From Cylindrodendrum hubeiense (lineage: Eukaryota > Ascomycota > Sordariomycetes > Hypocreales > Nectriaceae), in contig JAANBB010000194.1 in the NCBI GenBank assembly GCA_014621425.1, forward strand, positions 1-64,000: 64,000 nucleotides of DNA, given 5' to 3'. Position numbers and translations under genes: made by a program. The notes under the pieces are model-generated. The model worked only from the letters and a program-made list of their open reading frames with translations. It had not been told where the DNA came from and did not search any database. Of this stretch, positions 22,446-32,503 are shown in pieces (position 1 is the first letter of the stretch; every line of letters begins with the position of its first letter).

Positions 22446-23486
22446 ATGGCCCGCATAACAATCCTTCTGTCTTTGCTCCTCCTGAGGTCGCCTAGCCTGG
22501 GAAGCCCATCTCCCGGCTTTCCCATGGTTATCAACACCTGGGGAGGAGATTTCACTGCCGCGACGGATGCCGCCTTTTCCGCCCTGCAACGCGACGGAGC
22601 CTCGGTTCTTGACGCGGTCGAGATTGGATGTCTGACGTGCGAACGCAACCAATGCGACGGCAGCGTTGGCTTTGGTGGCTCCCCAGACGAGAATTGTGAG
22701 ACGACACTCGACGCCATGATCATGGACGGGGCGACGATGAAGTCTGGCGCTGTCGCTGCTCTCCGCAGAGTTCGGGATGCCATCTCCGTTGCCCGCCATG
22801 TCCTTGAGTACACCACCCACACCCTGCTCGCCGGAGATTTCGCTACTCAGTTCGCGATCCAGAACGGCTTCAAGGATGAAAGCCTGTCAACGGAAGCATC
22901 GACTAAGCAGTGCTTGGCCTGGAGAGAAAGCCTGTGTCAGCCCAATTATCGACTGAATGTCAGTCCAGATCCAGCTTCTTCCTGCGGTCCATATGAGCCG
23001 CAAACCAAAGGCAATCTTGGCGAACACGCCAGTCAGGCATCCCACGATACACTGTCACTCATCGCACTGCACGCCGATGGAACCATGGCTGCAGGCACCA
23101 CTACAAATGGCGCATCACATAAAATCCCTGGTCGAGTAGGTGACGGACCAATCACCGGGAGTGGCTCCTACGTCGATGCAGATGTTGGTGGCTGTGGTGC
23201 TACGGGTGATGGAGACATCATGATGAGGTTTCTGCCTTGCTACCAAGCGGTCGAGAATCTGAGGCGTGGCATGTCACCAACCGAGGCCGCAGAAGACGCT
23301 GTTCTCCGGATGGTGAGGAAGTATCCGCATATTTCGAGTGGCATCGTCGTCGTCAACAACAAGGGCGAGCACGGGGCAGCTGGCAGTGGCTGGACGTTTA
23401 CCTACTCATATAGAGGGGGTGCGATGGGAAGTACGCAGGTCATGACCATACCGCCAGTAGAGTTGTCCATACAAGTTGATTTGTGA
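22446..23486 (+). CDS. Secreted glycosylasparaginase / asparaginase-2 family Ntn-hydrolase (346 aa)
   Basis: Single exon. A signal peptide (residues 1-20, ITILLSLLLLRSPSLGS) precedes an N-terminal strand VINTWGG typical of the family. The autocleavage site is at HDT (His200-Asp201-Thr202); Thr202 would become the N-terminal nucleophile of the beta chain. The following GTTTNG and GRVGDGPI motifs, and the GSGSYVDADVGGCGATGDGD block, match aspartylglucosaminidase. Its known reaction is hydrolysis of GlcNAc-asparagine bonds during N-glycoprotein breakdown. Many cysteines in the alpha chain suit an extracellular or vacuolar protein. Length is normal for the family. A plain isoaspartyl peptidase is less likely because of the signal peptide and DGSVGFGG motif. 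Confidence 0.92.
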   Translation: MARITILLSLLLLRSPSLGSPSPGFPMVINTWGGDFTAATDAAFSALQRDGASVLDAVEIGCLTCERNQCDGSVGFGGSPDENCETTLDAMIMDGATMKSGAVAALRRVRDAISVARHVLEYTTHTLLAGDFATQFAIQNGFKDESLSTEASTKQCLAWRESLCQPNYRLNVSPDPASSCGPYEPQTKGNLGEHASQASHDTLSLIALHADGTMAAGTTTNGASHKIPGRVGDGPITGSGSYVDADVGGCGATGDGDIMMRFLPCYQAVENLRRGMSPTEAAEDAVLRMVRKYPHISSGIVVVNNKGEHGAAGSGWTFTYSYRGGAMGSTQVMTIPPVELSIQVDL

Positions 23487-23752
23487 TTGATCCGTTTTCT
23501 GATCCTCGAAACGGAAAAAATACATAATTTAAGTCCAAAACTGCTAGCTTAACGACTATCAAAATTTGGCTGACAATCTTGACGAAACGTGATGCTTTCG
23601 CGCATGCGAAGTTCTCAGGACCTCAAATTCATTATGTAATGAGATGGGAACCTGGACATGATGAAAATTGTGGAAAGGAGCTATTGATGATTCCCCATGT
23701 AGCTGGAGAAGTAAGACATCCTCGCCTAAGATACCGATAGCCTCAGGGCGGC

Positions 23753-25777
23753 CTAAATGGGCGTGTCGGTATCTGAACGTATTTGGTCCCATTGCGGCCA
23801 AGAGGCCATATCAGCTTCCATACTAAATATTTCTGATCCGATGAAGTTGGGATACAAAAATGGAATATCAGGAGGTAGGGATGGATCATCGGCGGCAAAA
23901 ACAGCACCATCATCCCCAGTCAGAGAGTAAGTTGCTGTAGCTGCTGCGGGTTGGAAGTTTGGTCGAAGTTTCCTGAACTGGACTGAAACAATGTCGCCCA
24001 GCATGTGCGCGGCGTGACACGGCAGACCAATAGTCTTGAGCCACTTGACAAGTTTCAACACGAGGTTATCTAGACTAGTGATGTCGTAGTTTGCTGCGCG
24101 TAGCTTTGGCTCGTATGTGCAAACAATCCGACAAAGCGTGATTGCGGAGAAAGTGACGATATGGTAGATGTGGTCCGTCAAATGTCGAGTACGTTCGTCG
24201 GCTGTGTCAATAGCAAGGTTGATGATACTTTTAGAGAGGCGGATCATTTCCTCAAGAATGGAGTTATGCATCACTGATTTTGGTAACTTGAGTGACTGGC
24301 AGTAGGCAAGAAGATGAGCAAAATGAAACCCCATTTGAAGAAACTGAGAGCGAGGCTCGTCTAAGTCAAACATGTTAGTGAGATCAACTTGAGGTCCTAC
24401 GTCAGATGCACCTACTGAAAAGTGCTACCCACTCTCGTTGCCAGTGCTGAAGTTTGAGTTTTGTGTCGGCCAGATCAACTTTAGGACCACCACATTTGTT
24501 GTATATGATCCAGTAGAGCTCAACCTCAGCCACCATTCTCTCCTCGTAATTGTTGATGCCATAGAAATTGGCGAATTGGTGACAGCGATCAATTTGCACT
24601 TGGTTAAGTAATGCTTGCCGCCGTGTTCCAACGCAGTATCTGGAAGCAGAGTTAGCAAATCGCACTTTGGATCGCTGTATGGAGTTTCTCACTGGAGGTG
24701 GGCAACGCAAAGATGATTCCACAGACACCATGAATCGAGATGAGATTCATCGGTGGTCATCGTTGAGCCGGACCGTAGAACCTCTGCGAAATACGGACTT
24801 GCAAGTGCTTGCTGGAGTGCATAACCGGTTAATAGCCAGCTGTCGATACTTAATGGCACTTGACCGATTGTTGTGGACCACAAACTCAAGACAAGTGCAG
24901 CCTGGAAGAACTCGATGGTCTGCGGCACATCTAACAGCGAGGATGTAATAAGCCGCTTCGATTCCTGGAATAGCCTCGGTGCCAACTTATTTGCAAGCTC
25001 TTGTGTCGTATGCCTCACAGCAATGAGAAACACACTACAGAGAAGTAATGGAGATCTTTTCACGCGAAGGAGAAGTGTTTCTGTCGGTGTATCTTCTGGG
25101 AATCTGACCCATCGACCGTAGTGAATATGGAATCTAGCTGTTGTAAGCCAGTTATCCTAAATACTTGGTTGGAAGTGACCCTTACAAGGCAAGCAGAGTG
25201 TGGGCGGTCTGTATCGTAACTAGCCCTGCTGATATCACATCTGATTGGGAGACGGAGTGGGTGCTGTTTTGATCTGGCGAGTATACACCAGCATCCGTAG
25301 CAGCATCTCGGATTAGGAATACGGGCGCGGGGTTGAGATCAGTGGATGATTCGGGCTCATTAGATGCGGGTGGAGGTCGCATAAAGCTCAAAGGACTATC
25401 GATATCCTCGAGTCTAGAATCGAGTCGATCAACCAGAGCCCTGACCGTTCGTTCAAGTCTCTCAAGTCTGCGCAGCACTTGTTATTAGTCGCACCCCACT
25501 ATGACAACTGTAGTGGGAGGTATAGGTCGCACCTTTCATCCACAGAGCTCACTCGGCCTGGTATAGCAGTATTTCTGACCGAATCGGGTGCTTCACTTCG
25601 CTCAACTGGCGAGCGTGACCTTTGATCACTGTTGGAAACCTCCAGAGAACATGGCTGGCCCAGCGTTTTGCACCGGAGACAAGTGCCCTCTGAATTATCA
25701 GAGGCATAGCAGCGAGTTTTGAACTTGCGACAAAGATCACATGCCTTTGAAGCTCTGCCACCTCGCAAAGGAGGCAT
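23753..25777 (-). CDS. Zn2Cys6 transcription factor (599 aa), candidate cluster regulator
   Basis: Five exons, complement(23753..24360, 24416..24639, 24693..25133, 25186..25467, 25533..25777). Introns of 52-65 bp have GTGCGA, GTAAGG, GTGAGA and GTAGGT donors and end in CAG, TAG, CAG and TAG; every phase fits. Cys residues at 13, 16, 23, 33, 36 and 43 form the binuclear cluster. A short coiled coil (RLERLERTVRALVDRLDSRLE) for dimerisation follows at about 82-102. The middle homology region contains FHIHYGRWVRFPED and the LLLCSVFLIAVRHT helix. Being next to a permease, an arylsulfotransferase-like gene and a P450, it is the obvious candidate regulator of that group, through paired CGG half-sites (inference). 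Confidence 0.9.
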
Positions 25778-26342
25778 AATCCATATGCGAGTCCAATTAT
25801 AAAAAGGTATTACGGCGACGTATAAGTCAACGATGATAATTTGTGAACGACAATAGATGAATGGCGAGCTGCTAAGAAAGATGTGGTGCTATCGGGTCAC
25901 GTGCTGACTGACGATAAGCACAGTGTGGATAACAGACCGCTATCAGCCTAAACGGACCAAGAAAGCGGACTGTTGGATTTACCCACTGCACGTACCATTT
26001 GCATAAAGGTGATCCCAGTATACTGCAGTAACAGTATGACTTATACCTAACAGGGACGAGAATTACGACGGTAGACGAAATTAACTAATGTAACTGGCCC
26101 GATAACATGCAGCAATTCAATAAATCTGACTCGAACACAGCTTTCACATGCAAATATAGGAATTGACGCGACATTTACCGCCGAGTCGGATGATTTGTAA
26201 GGCGCTCATAATCAAGACAACCCCTGGGCATGAAATCAGGGGTTTAGAGTAGCATCTCAATATGAATAGGAAATTTTCCATGAGCCCTACTAGCGTATTC
26301 CTTCATTATTATCCACTGATATATTTGCACCCAAGCAGGGAT
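25778..26342. other. Intergenic region between the Zn2Cys6 gene and the MFS gene
   Basis: Promoter of the regulator and 3' flank of the permease. Two CGGA half-sites (25953 and 25966, same orientation) lie about 180 bp before the regulator ATG and could be autoregulatory. AT-rich; no gene is supported. Confidence 0.45.
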
Positions 26343-28002
26343 TTATTTGGCGCTTCTGTCCTCCGCCGGGGTAACTTGAAACCTGGACTCGATCCCTGCG
26401 TCGCCGTGGTCGTACAAACGGTACAGCAGCTTCCAGACTAAGATCACAGCCGCGGCAGCAATAGCACAGCCAGCGGCGATGCTCAGTCCATATGTGTACC
26501 GGGGTGCATCTGTGCAAGTAGGGATTAGCTGCATGGACACCATTTGGGAGGAATATCGTACCTTGTGCCCGGAACAACTGGTTACCAGGGAAATTGGCAA
26601 GTTGAATGCTCATCACATAGGCTGCTAAAGCCACGGGTCGCTTGTAGTCTTGCATTTTCGTTGTGAGCCAGGCTGCGCTAATGGCTTGCGCACATCCCAT
26701 GCCCATCTGAGTGCACACGACGCCTCCTAAAAGCAAAAACGTAATGTCAGTGTCTGTCCGGGGGACGAGGAGTGTAAGATAAACGTACCATAGAGTGTCC
26801 ATTTACTGACGCTGTCAGGTGCCAAGGCCAACCATAACAAGCCTGCTGCTCCCCAGGCATACCCTACAGCGATGTGAAATCCCCGCTCGCGGAACTTATC
26901 GCTGCTAAAGGCCAGAGACACTGACCAGATCAAGGCACAGCCGCTACCCACAGAGTTGAGTCCATTCGCCTGCAGAGCGGTAAACCCCAACGACTTGATG
27001 ATGGACGGGGCGTAGGTATTCATAGGCGCGATCATGATCATAGAGAGAAATCCGGCGACCAGATGTCCATATAATCTCCAATCCATGAACGTTTCCAGTA
27101 CGTGGGAGGGCAAGACAGGCTGGCCGTATCGAAAGGCCTTGGTCGGATCGTTGCGGATGACACGAGTGACAAGGATTGATGCTTCGCGCTCGGTGAATAT
27201 GCTGAACGATTTGCCGAAGAACGACTTTGGCTTCCCGGCACCATGGGGAAGATATAAGTACGCCAAAACCGCAAGAAAACAAGTCAAAATACCCTCTACA
27301 GTGCGTTAGTATCAGACCCATGCTGGGAAGTGGTCAAAACTTGCCGATCAGGAACAGCCACTGCCATCCATGTAAGCCTCCTTTTCCTCGAAGAGAGAGG
27401 AGGCCGATAGAGAGCGGCCCACCGAGGGCACCCGCAAAGCTATTAGAGGCCCAGAAAATCGCATATCGGAGTGCCATCTCCTCATTGGTGTAGTATTTCG
27501 AGATGTAAAGAGCAAAACCGGGAATGTATCCTCCTTCCAGGGCTCCCACAAAGAACCGAGCAGCGCAAAGTCCGGATGCGTTCTTCAGAAACATTTGGGA
27601 CCAGGTGGCGATACCCCAGAAGAACATCGTGATTGGGAGAAACCTCTCGGGGCCCATATATTTGCTGATCATATTGAAGGGCAATTCGGTTATAATGAAG
27701 CCGACGGTGAAGAGCGTCTGTGCCAAGTTGATATCCGAATTCCCGACATTAATATCCTCTCGGAGAGTGTCGGTCAAGGCATTTCCAATATTGGTGCGAT
27801 CAAACTGGAGAAAACAAAAACAAAGCACGATGAAAGGTAGGATTAGAAAGTCCACCTTCAACAATGCTTTCCTTGTTTCGCCAGATTGTACGTCAATGAG
27901 AGGGTCATAACCAGGTACATTGATCGCTTCTTCCGAGACGTCGCCGGTCTGCTCTGAAGTTTGAAGCTGCATGCGGTTCGTCTTCTCAGTGAAGGACCCC
28001 AT
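26343..28002 (-). CDS. MFS permease, allantoate/Dal5-type anion:H+ symporter (498 aa)
   Basis: Four exons, complement(26343..26509, 26562..26726, 26789..27295, 27345..28002). Intron 1 is a GC-AG intron: donor GCAAGT right after CTGATCG, acceptor CACTGTAG, 49 bp. This gives the conserved FLIEGILT junction. The other introns use GTACGT and GTACGA. Twelve membrane segments can be traced, beginning DFLILPFIVLCFCFLQFDRTN, the signature start of the Dal5/Tna1/Vht1-like anion:cation symporter family. The expected substrate is an organic anion such as a vitamin-like acid, allantoate or nicotinate. It shares a divergent promoter with the arylsulfotransferase-like gene, suggesting uptake or export of that pathway's compound (inference). 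Confidence 0.92.
27296..27344 (-). other. GC-AG intron in the MFS permease gene
   Basis: Donor G|GCAAGT (minus strand), branch ACTAAC, acceptor TGTAG. No GT donor nearby keeps the frame, and using GC yields the family-typical LIEG sequence. Confidence 0.8.
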
Positions 28003-28642
28003 GGTAGTGAGATGGCTGAGATAATTGGAAATATTAATGATCGCTCTTGCGAATTACGCGATGGCTGTTTATGAACTTTCTGTGTCCTGTTCATTTCTGA
28101 TACAGGTCGTGCCGTCCATGACTACACTGGATTTATAGCTAATTCGTATCTCAAGTGGCCGCGACGGCCATGATGCATTGATAAGTGACGCCTTGGGAGA
28201 TTGAAGATACCATGCCAAAGATAATGGCGTGCTGGCTATCGCTCGCCTATTAGAAGGCTCAAACAAATGTTAGAGCCGGTGACGGTAGGACGTTATGAAC
28301 GGAATCTTATCAAACCGACAGCGTGCCGACGGCATGCCGACGGTAAAACTCCGGGATGCCTACGGGAAGCCGTCGGCATGCCGTTGGGAAGCCGCGAGTA
28401 CTCCCCACTATTAAGCCACTAATTTGCAGTAGTTGCTAAGAGAAGCTGAAAGGCAGACGCTTACTGGTTTGACTCTCTAGAGTATAATGGCATCTCCGGC
28501 CCATTTAAGACGAATAAAAGATCCATGAGGTCCCTGGCTCACACTTCATCTACCACAATCGTATTTTCTCATACACCTTGGTATCTTCAATCTCGAAAGG
28601 AACTCCTTCAGACAACTTTTGCCTATTTATTTGACGCCATCA
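28003..28642. promoter_or_regulatory. Divergent promoter of the MFS and arylsulfotransferase-like genes
   Basis: 640 bp between two outward-reading genes, with a dense patch of CCGACGG/CCGTCGG motifs at 28325-28390. No open frame is convincing. Confidence 0.6.
28330..28383. promoter_or_regulatory. Paired CGG-N4-CCG sites (putative Zn2Cys6 operator)
   Basis: CGGCATGCCG occurs at 28330-28339 and again at 28374-28383, 44 bp apart. The flanks form an inverted arrangement (CCGACGG.. and ..GCCGTCGG). CGG/CCG inverted triplets with a short spacer are the classical target of Zn2Cys6 dimers, and such a regulator lies 2.5 kb away. Confidence 0.6.
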
Positions 28643-29857
28643 ATGGAACAAAACACACTGAAAAGGCGAGGCGTTGGCCTGACTGGAGTCGATGAGCAGC
28701 GGTCTTTTGGAGGGTTCACACTTTTTTGCCCTTTGACTAGCGATACGGCTCACTTAGTCGACATCAATGGAAAAGAAGTTCATTCTTGGAAACTTCCGGG
28801 AAGAATTGGCCGACATGCTCGCATCCTCCCGAACGGAAACCTTGCCGTTAACACACTTCCGCCGGCTCCCGAGCACGCAACAAAGGATGGGGAACCATAT
28901 CCTTTCCCCTTTTTCAACAAGTACGGAGGTGGCGTCATGGCCGAACTAGACGCAGATGGTAATGTCACCCGCCAGTTCCATGATCCTTTGGGTCACCATG
29001 ATCAGTATCACTACGGAGATGGCCGACTCTTGTACACCAGTCTCGAGGCTCTGTCTCTCGAAGAGTCAGCCAAAGTCCTCGGAGGAGTTCCCGGCACCGA
29101 GATGAATGGAATCACATATGCAGACACCATCAACGAAGTCGACGAGAAGGGCAATTTGCTGTGGCAATGGAAAGTGTCTGAACGGTTGCCACGAGACGAA
29201 TTTCCCCTTCAACCTCACTACACCCGCGAGCACTACCCCCTAATCAATTCGGTACTTCCGATGCGCGACGGGAAGCATGTACTTGCATCTTTACGGTCAG
29301 TCTCGGCTGTAATCATCATTGAGAGATCTACGGGAGACATTGTGTGGAAAATTGGATCGGAAGTTCTGGCGCAACAACACAATGCCACGGAGCTCGAGAA
29401 CGGAAACATTCTCATCTTTGATAACGGAGCCTTCCGCAATGGCGAGTCTATTACGTACACTCGTGCGATCGAGATCGATAGAGCAACCAAGGAGATTGTC
29501 TGGGAGTATCGTGACCGCTCACAGATGCTCTACTTCTTCACTCCTTTCATGGGTAGCGCTCAAAGACTTTCCAACGGAAACACCTTGCTATGTGAAAGTG
29601 CCTTTGGGCGGTTATTCGAGGTTACCAGGGATGGCTATATCTGCTGGGAGTATATCAACCCGCACTTCGCCGCCTATCCCGATGAAGCAACCGCCAAGAT
29701 GTTTCCCGGGGAGTCAAATGCTCTATTCCGGGCATACCGCTACTCACTAGAGGAAATCCCATGGTTGGAGGAGAAATTAAGGGATTCGGAACAAGCAAAA
29801 GATGGAGAAATAGGCAATCAGGCTGGTAAACGGAGCAGCATATGTAGGCAGCAGTAA
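28643..29857 (+). CDS. Arylsulfotransferase (ASST)-like protein (404 aa)
   Basis: Single exon. ATG 28643 is the first ATG in the frame. The protein is a repeated beta-strand pattern with asparagine-glycine turns (RILPNGNLAV, ELENGNILIFDNG, QRLSNGNTLLCES, EIDRATKEIVWEY) as in ASST beta-propellers. Conserved HDQYHYGDG, QQHNATE and WEYINPH provide candidate active-site histidines. Bacterial ASST transfers sulfate between phenols without PAPS; fungal members are mostly uncharacterised, so the activity here is inferred from family only. No signal peptide is visible, so it is probably intracellular. The context (divergent permease, convergent P450, nearby Zn2Cys6 regulator) points to modification of a small aromatic compound. 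Confidence 0.85.
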   Translation: MEQNTLKRRGVGLTGVDEQRSFGGFTLFCPLTSDTAHLVDINGKEVHSWKLPGRIGRHARILPNGNLAVNTLPPAPEHATKDGEPYPFPFFNKYGGGVMAELDADGNVTRQFHDPLGHHDQYHYGDGRLLYTSLEALSLEESAKVLGGVPGTEMNGITYADTINEVDEKGNLLWQWKVSERLPRDEFPLQPHYTREHYPLINSVLPMRDGKHVLASLRSVSAVIIIERSTGDIVWKIGSEVLAQQHNATELENGNILIFDNGAFRNGESITYTRAIEIDRATKEIVWEYRDRSQMLYFFTPFMGSAQRLSNGNTLLCESAFGRLFEVTRDGYICWEYINPHFAAYPDEATAKMFPGESNALFRAYRYSLEEIPWLEEKLRDSEQAKDGEIGNQAGKRSSICRQQ

Positions 29858-29948
29858 AATACACGAGAATGCCTATGTCTTCTCCAGCCATGGCACGATT
29901 TCCTATGATTTGCCCAGGAATGTTGAGTTTATGGATATAATCGATCGT

Positions 29949-31709
29949 TCATAACTCATATTTCCATTTCACGCCCTCCCAGCCCTCCCTCCTCTTGATT
30001 TGTACTCCCAATCCTTTACCTTGCCCTTTCGGCTTTGTGACAGCATCAACCAACGACCACGTCGCCCAGTCGGGCACCTTCCACTCTCCACCGAGCGGCT
30101 CAACTTCGAAGCCGAGCAGAATTGTCGAAATCACCGCCATCATCTCGGCGTAGGCAAAGTTCCTCCCGGGGCAGAGATGCAATCCTCCCCCGAATGGCTG
30201 AAATGCGGCCTTGATGGACTTTTGACTGCCTGGGCCGTCGGAACGGGAGTCGCTCTTCCCGTTCGTATAACTGAGAAACCGCTCGGGGTTGAAGTCTTCG
30301 ACATCTGGACCCCAGAATTGCTCAATCGTGTGTGAGGTTCCTATCGACATCTGGACAACATTATCTTTTCGAAGGAGATACGAGTTCCCTTTCCCGTCGC
30401 TAAGGGTTGTATCTTCGACAACAGTCCGCGTGCTCACCTGGTGGTTAGTGATCCGCAATATCTCCCGATAGCAGCTTGTCAGAAGCGGAGCGCGGTCCTC
30501 CAATGCTCCTAATGTTAGTGTGACCTCGTCGCCGTCCTTCGTCGCCAGTCCCTCCACCTCTTCTCGCAGCCGTGCCACCAGCGCCGGCTTGGAAAAAGTG
30601 AAGCTGAAGAACCAGAATAATGAAGGCACAGTGTTAACCATGGCAGCAAATGGGAGCATGATCTCGATCTTCGAAATCTCATCATCCGAAATACCGCTGT
30701 CCCGCAATGTTGCGGCGCGGGCGCGCACAAATTCAGATGCAGAGGGACCAAGATCGTGACGTGCGCAATAATATAGTGACAGTGCATCGGAGAGGGCCGC
30801 CCGGGCGCGGTGGCCCGCCGGGAAGAGAACCGACGGGAGGATGTTGGTGAGAAGTTTTGGCAGGTTGGCCTCGAAGGTCCTGAGACACGTATTAGTTGAT
30901 AATAAGGAGCCATAGTCTTCATTTTTCACTTACCATAAGATATCCTGCAGGCTCGGATCTTTGAAGAATGGGTCCTCGTCCCCGTACAAAGCCTTTGTCG
31001 TCGGCAATGTCATCAAGTTTCGTAACCACAACCACACGTTTGGGATACTCTCGGAACTGATAGAGCTGAAGCGGAGGGCAAGTTGTTCAAGGGCCACCTC
31101 GTTCAGATGCTGGAGGCCTGATCCGGCCAGGGAAGATGGAATGACGTGCCGTACCATGTGTTCAATAATAGGGGCATCGTTTTCCGGCCCCCGAATGATA
31201 GTATCGGTTTCGTCTCGAAGCTGAGAAAGAACCTTCGCGAAGGCGAGCGTATGGGGTTTCATGGATAAGCTCTTGTTGCGAAGGCCGGCAGCGATAAGGG
31301 CGGGGTCCCAAACGGCGTACATCTTGCCCGTGAGCATCGGGAGGGTAACTATCGGCTGGAGGGTCTTGCGGCTGGAAGATGTGAGCGAGTTTGTCCTCTT
31401 CCGCCCAGGTTTGTGAGGAAGGCCGTTGAGATATGCTTACCGGAGGATGACGTGGTATTTGGCTTGGTGCCATATGAGCCCAACGATGTGACCGATGAAC
31501 GGGATTGAAGGCTTTAGCAGCGGCGGTTCGAGGGCATTCAGACTGGGAGTTGAGAAGAGGCTGAGAACAAAAATGACGACGACGCTGGTGACGATGGCAA
31601 TGAAGCTATTGCTCGACATATCCATTTCTTTGATCAGGACAGAGAGGATGCCGTTTGCTGAGCCATTGTTGGCGATCGTCTCTTGGACGATTGTTGGCGC
31701 CGAGGCCAT
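29949..31709 (-). CDS. Cytochrome P450, CYP7/CYP8-like (545 aa)
   Basis: Three exons, complement(29949..30879, 30934..31371, 31441..31709), introns of 54 and 69 bp with GTAAGT and GTAAGC donors. An N-terminal membrane anchor (SFIAIVTSVVVIFVLSLF, about 34-51) is followed by a Pro-rich hinge (PPLLKPSIPFIGH). The heme loop FGGGLHLCPG has Cys at about 472, and the K-helix motif is EILR at about 375. The I-helix region reads MLPFAAMVNTVPSLFW and lacks the usual acid/alcohol AGxxT pair, as in CYP7/CYP8-type enzymes that oxidise sterols or rearrange peroxides. Fungal members of this type occur in secondary metabolism and oxylipin pathways. It is tail-to-tail with the arylsulfotransferase-like gene, only 91 bp apart. 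Confidence 0.9.
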
Positions 31710-32503
31710 GACAGGTTAAATATTGTGAGATGAGACGTCAACCCACTGGCTATTCGGCGTCGCGTGTTCGAGTCGTTGGAACCGTGACAAGCTGTGAAGC
31801 GAAGGGTAGTCGGGAAGCTCAATCATCAAACTTGCGGGGTGCCGTGCCTCTAAGTAGGCATCAATAATGCTTCGGTCATCAACTTACGGCCCATTGGCTC
31901 ATTCGGATTCCTGACGTTTGACGGATGCGAAGGGTCAGCTTGGTGAGATTTTAGGAACCATGCACTGGCTCCTGATTTGACGCCTCGCTCGGCTGGAGAG
32001 GGCCAGCACTTGCTTGTTCGACGGGGCCGTCGGAAATAGCCAAGCGCACCCACCCCCGGTTAATAGCTTACGGCTAGGTACTGTTTCGGATGGGGAGACT
32101 GCAGTCGTTTTCCCATCGAAGAAAGCCGCTCAGCATGCCTACACGTCCCCTGCAGCACAGGGCTGAAGTACGCGAGGGAACCCAGAGCCGCCTGAGAACA
32201 ATCACACCAGCACCGCACACAATTCGTTGTGTATACATGATGAAATGCCTTCTAATGAACTGCTACAATTGCCATCAAATACCAATCTTTCTGTGGCGCA
32301 GCGGTTCGACGGGTCTCGTTCGTGGTATTTACAGATTACTTAGTACCGCATCCACAAATCCTTCCAAGGCAGCACTGACACGTTTTAGGCGCTAACGCGT
32401 GTAAATCGCTTGTTTTGGCCACCTCACGTCATCAGCTGCTTTTTCCTCTTAAATCTACATCCTATGCCTCTGCTCGTCAACCATCCCCGTCCGCCAAGTC
32501 GCC
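31710..32503. promoter_or_regulatory. Divergent promoter of the P450 and the HET-ankyrin gene
   Basis: 794 bp. Holds the inverted site CGACGG-GG-CCGTCG at 32019-32032, related to the motif in the MFS/ASST promoter. A string near 32293 (GTGGCGCAGCGGTTCGA) looks tRNA-like but does not fold as one. Confidence 0.55.
32019..32032. promoter_or_regulatory. CGACGG-N2-CCGTCG inverted site
   Basis: Perfect 6-bp arms around GG, about 310 bp upstream of the P450 ATG. Shares the CCGTCGG/CCGACGG core with the sites at 28325-28390. Confidence 0.5.

Noticed and set aside
25953..25969. Two CGGA half-sites before the Zn2Cys6 gene as a certain operator
   Set aside because: Direct 13-bp spacing of 4-bp motifs is expected by chance; kept only as a note in the intergenic entry.
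32288..32330. tRNA-like string GTGGCGCAGCGGTTCGA
   Set aside because: The arms of a cloverleaf cannot be paired around it.
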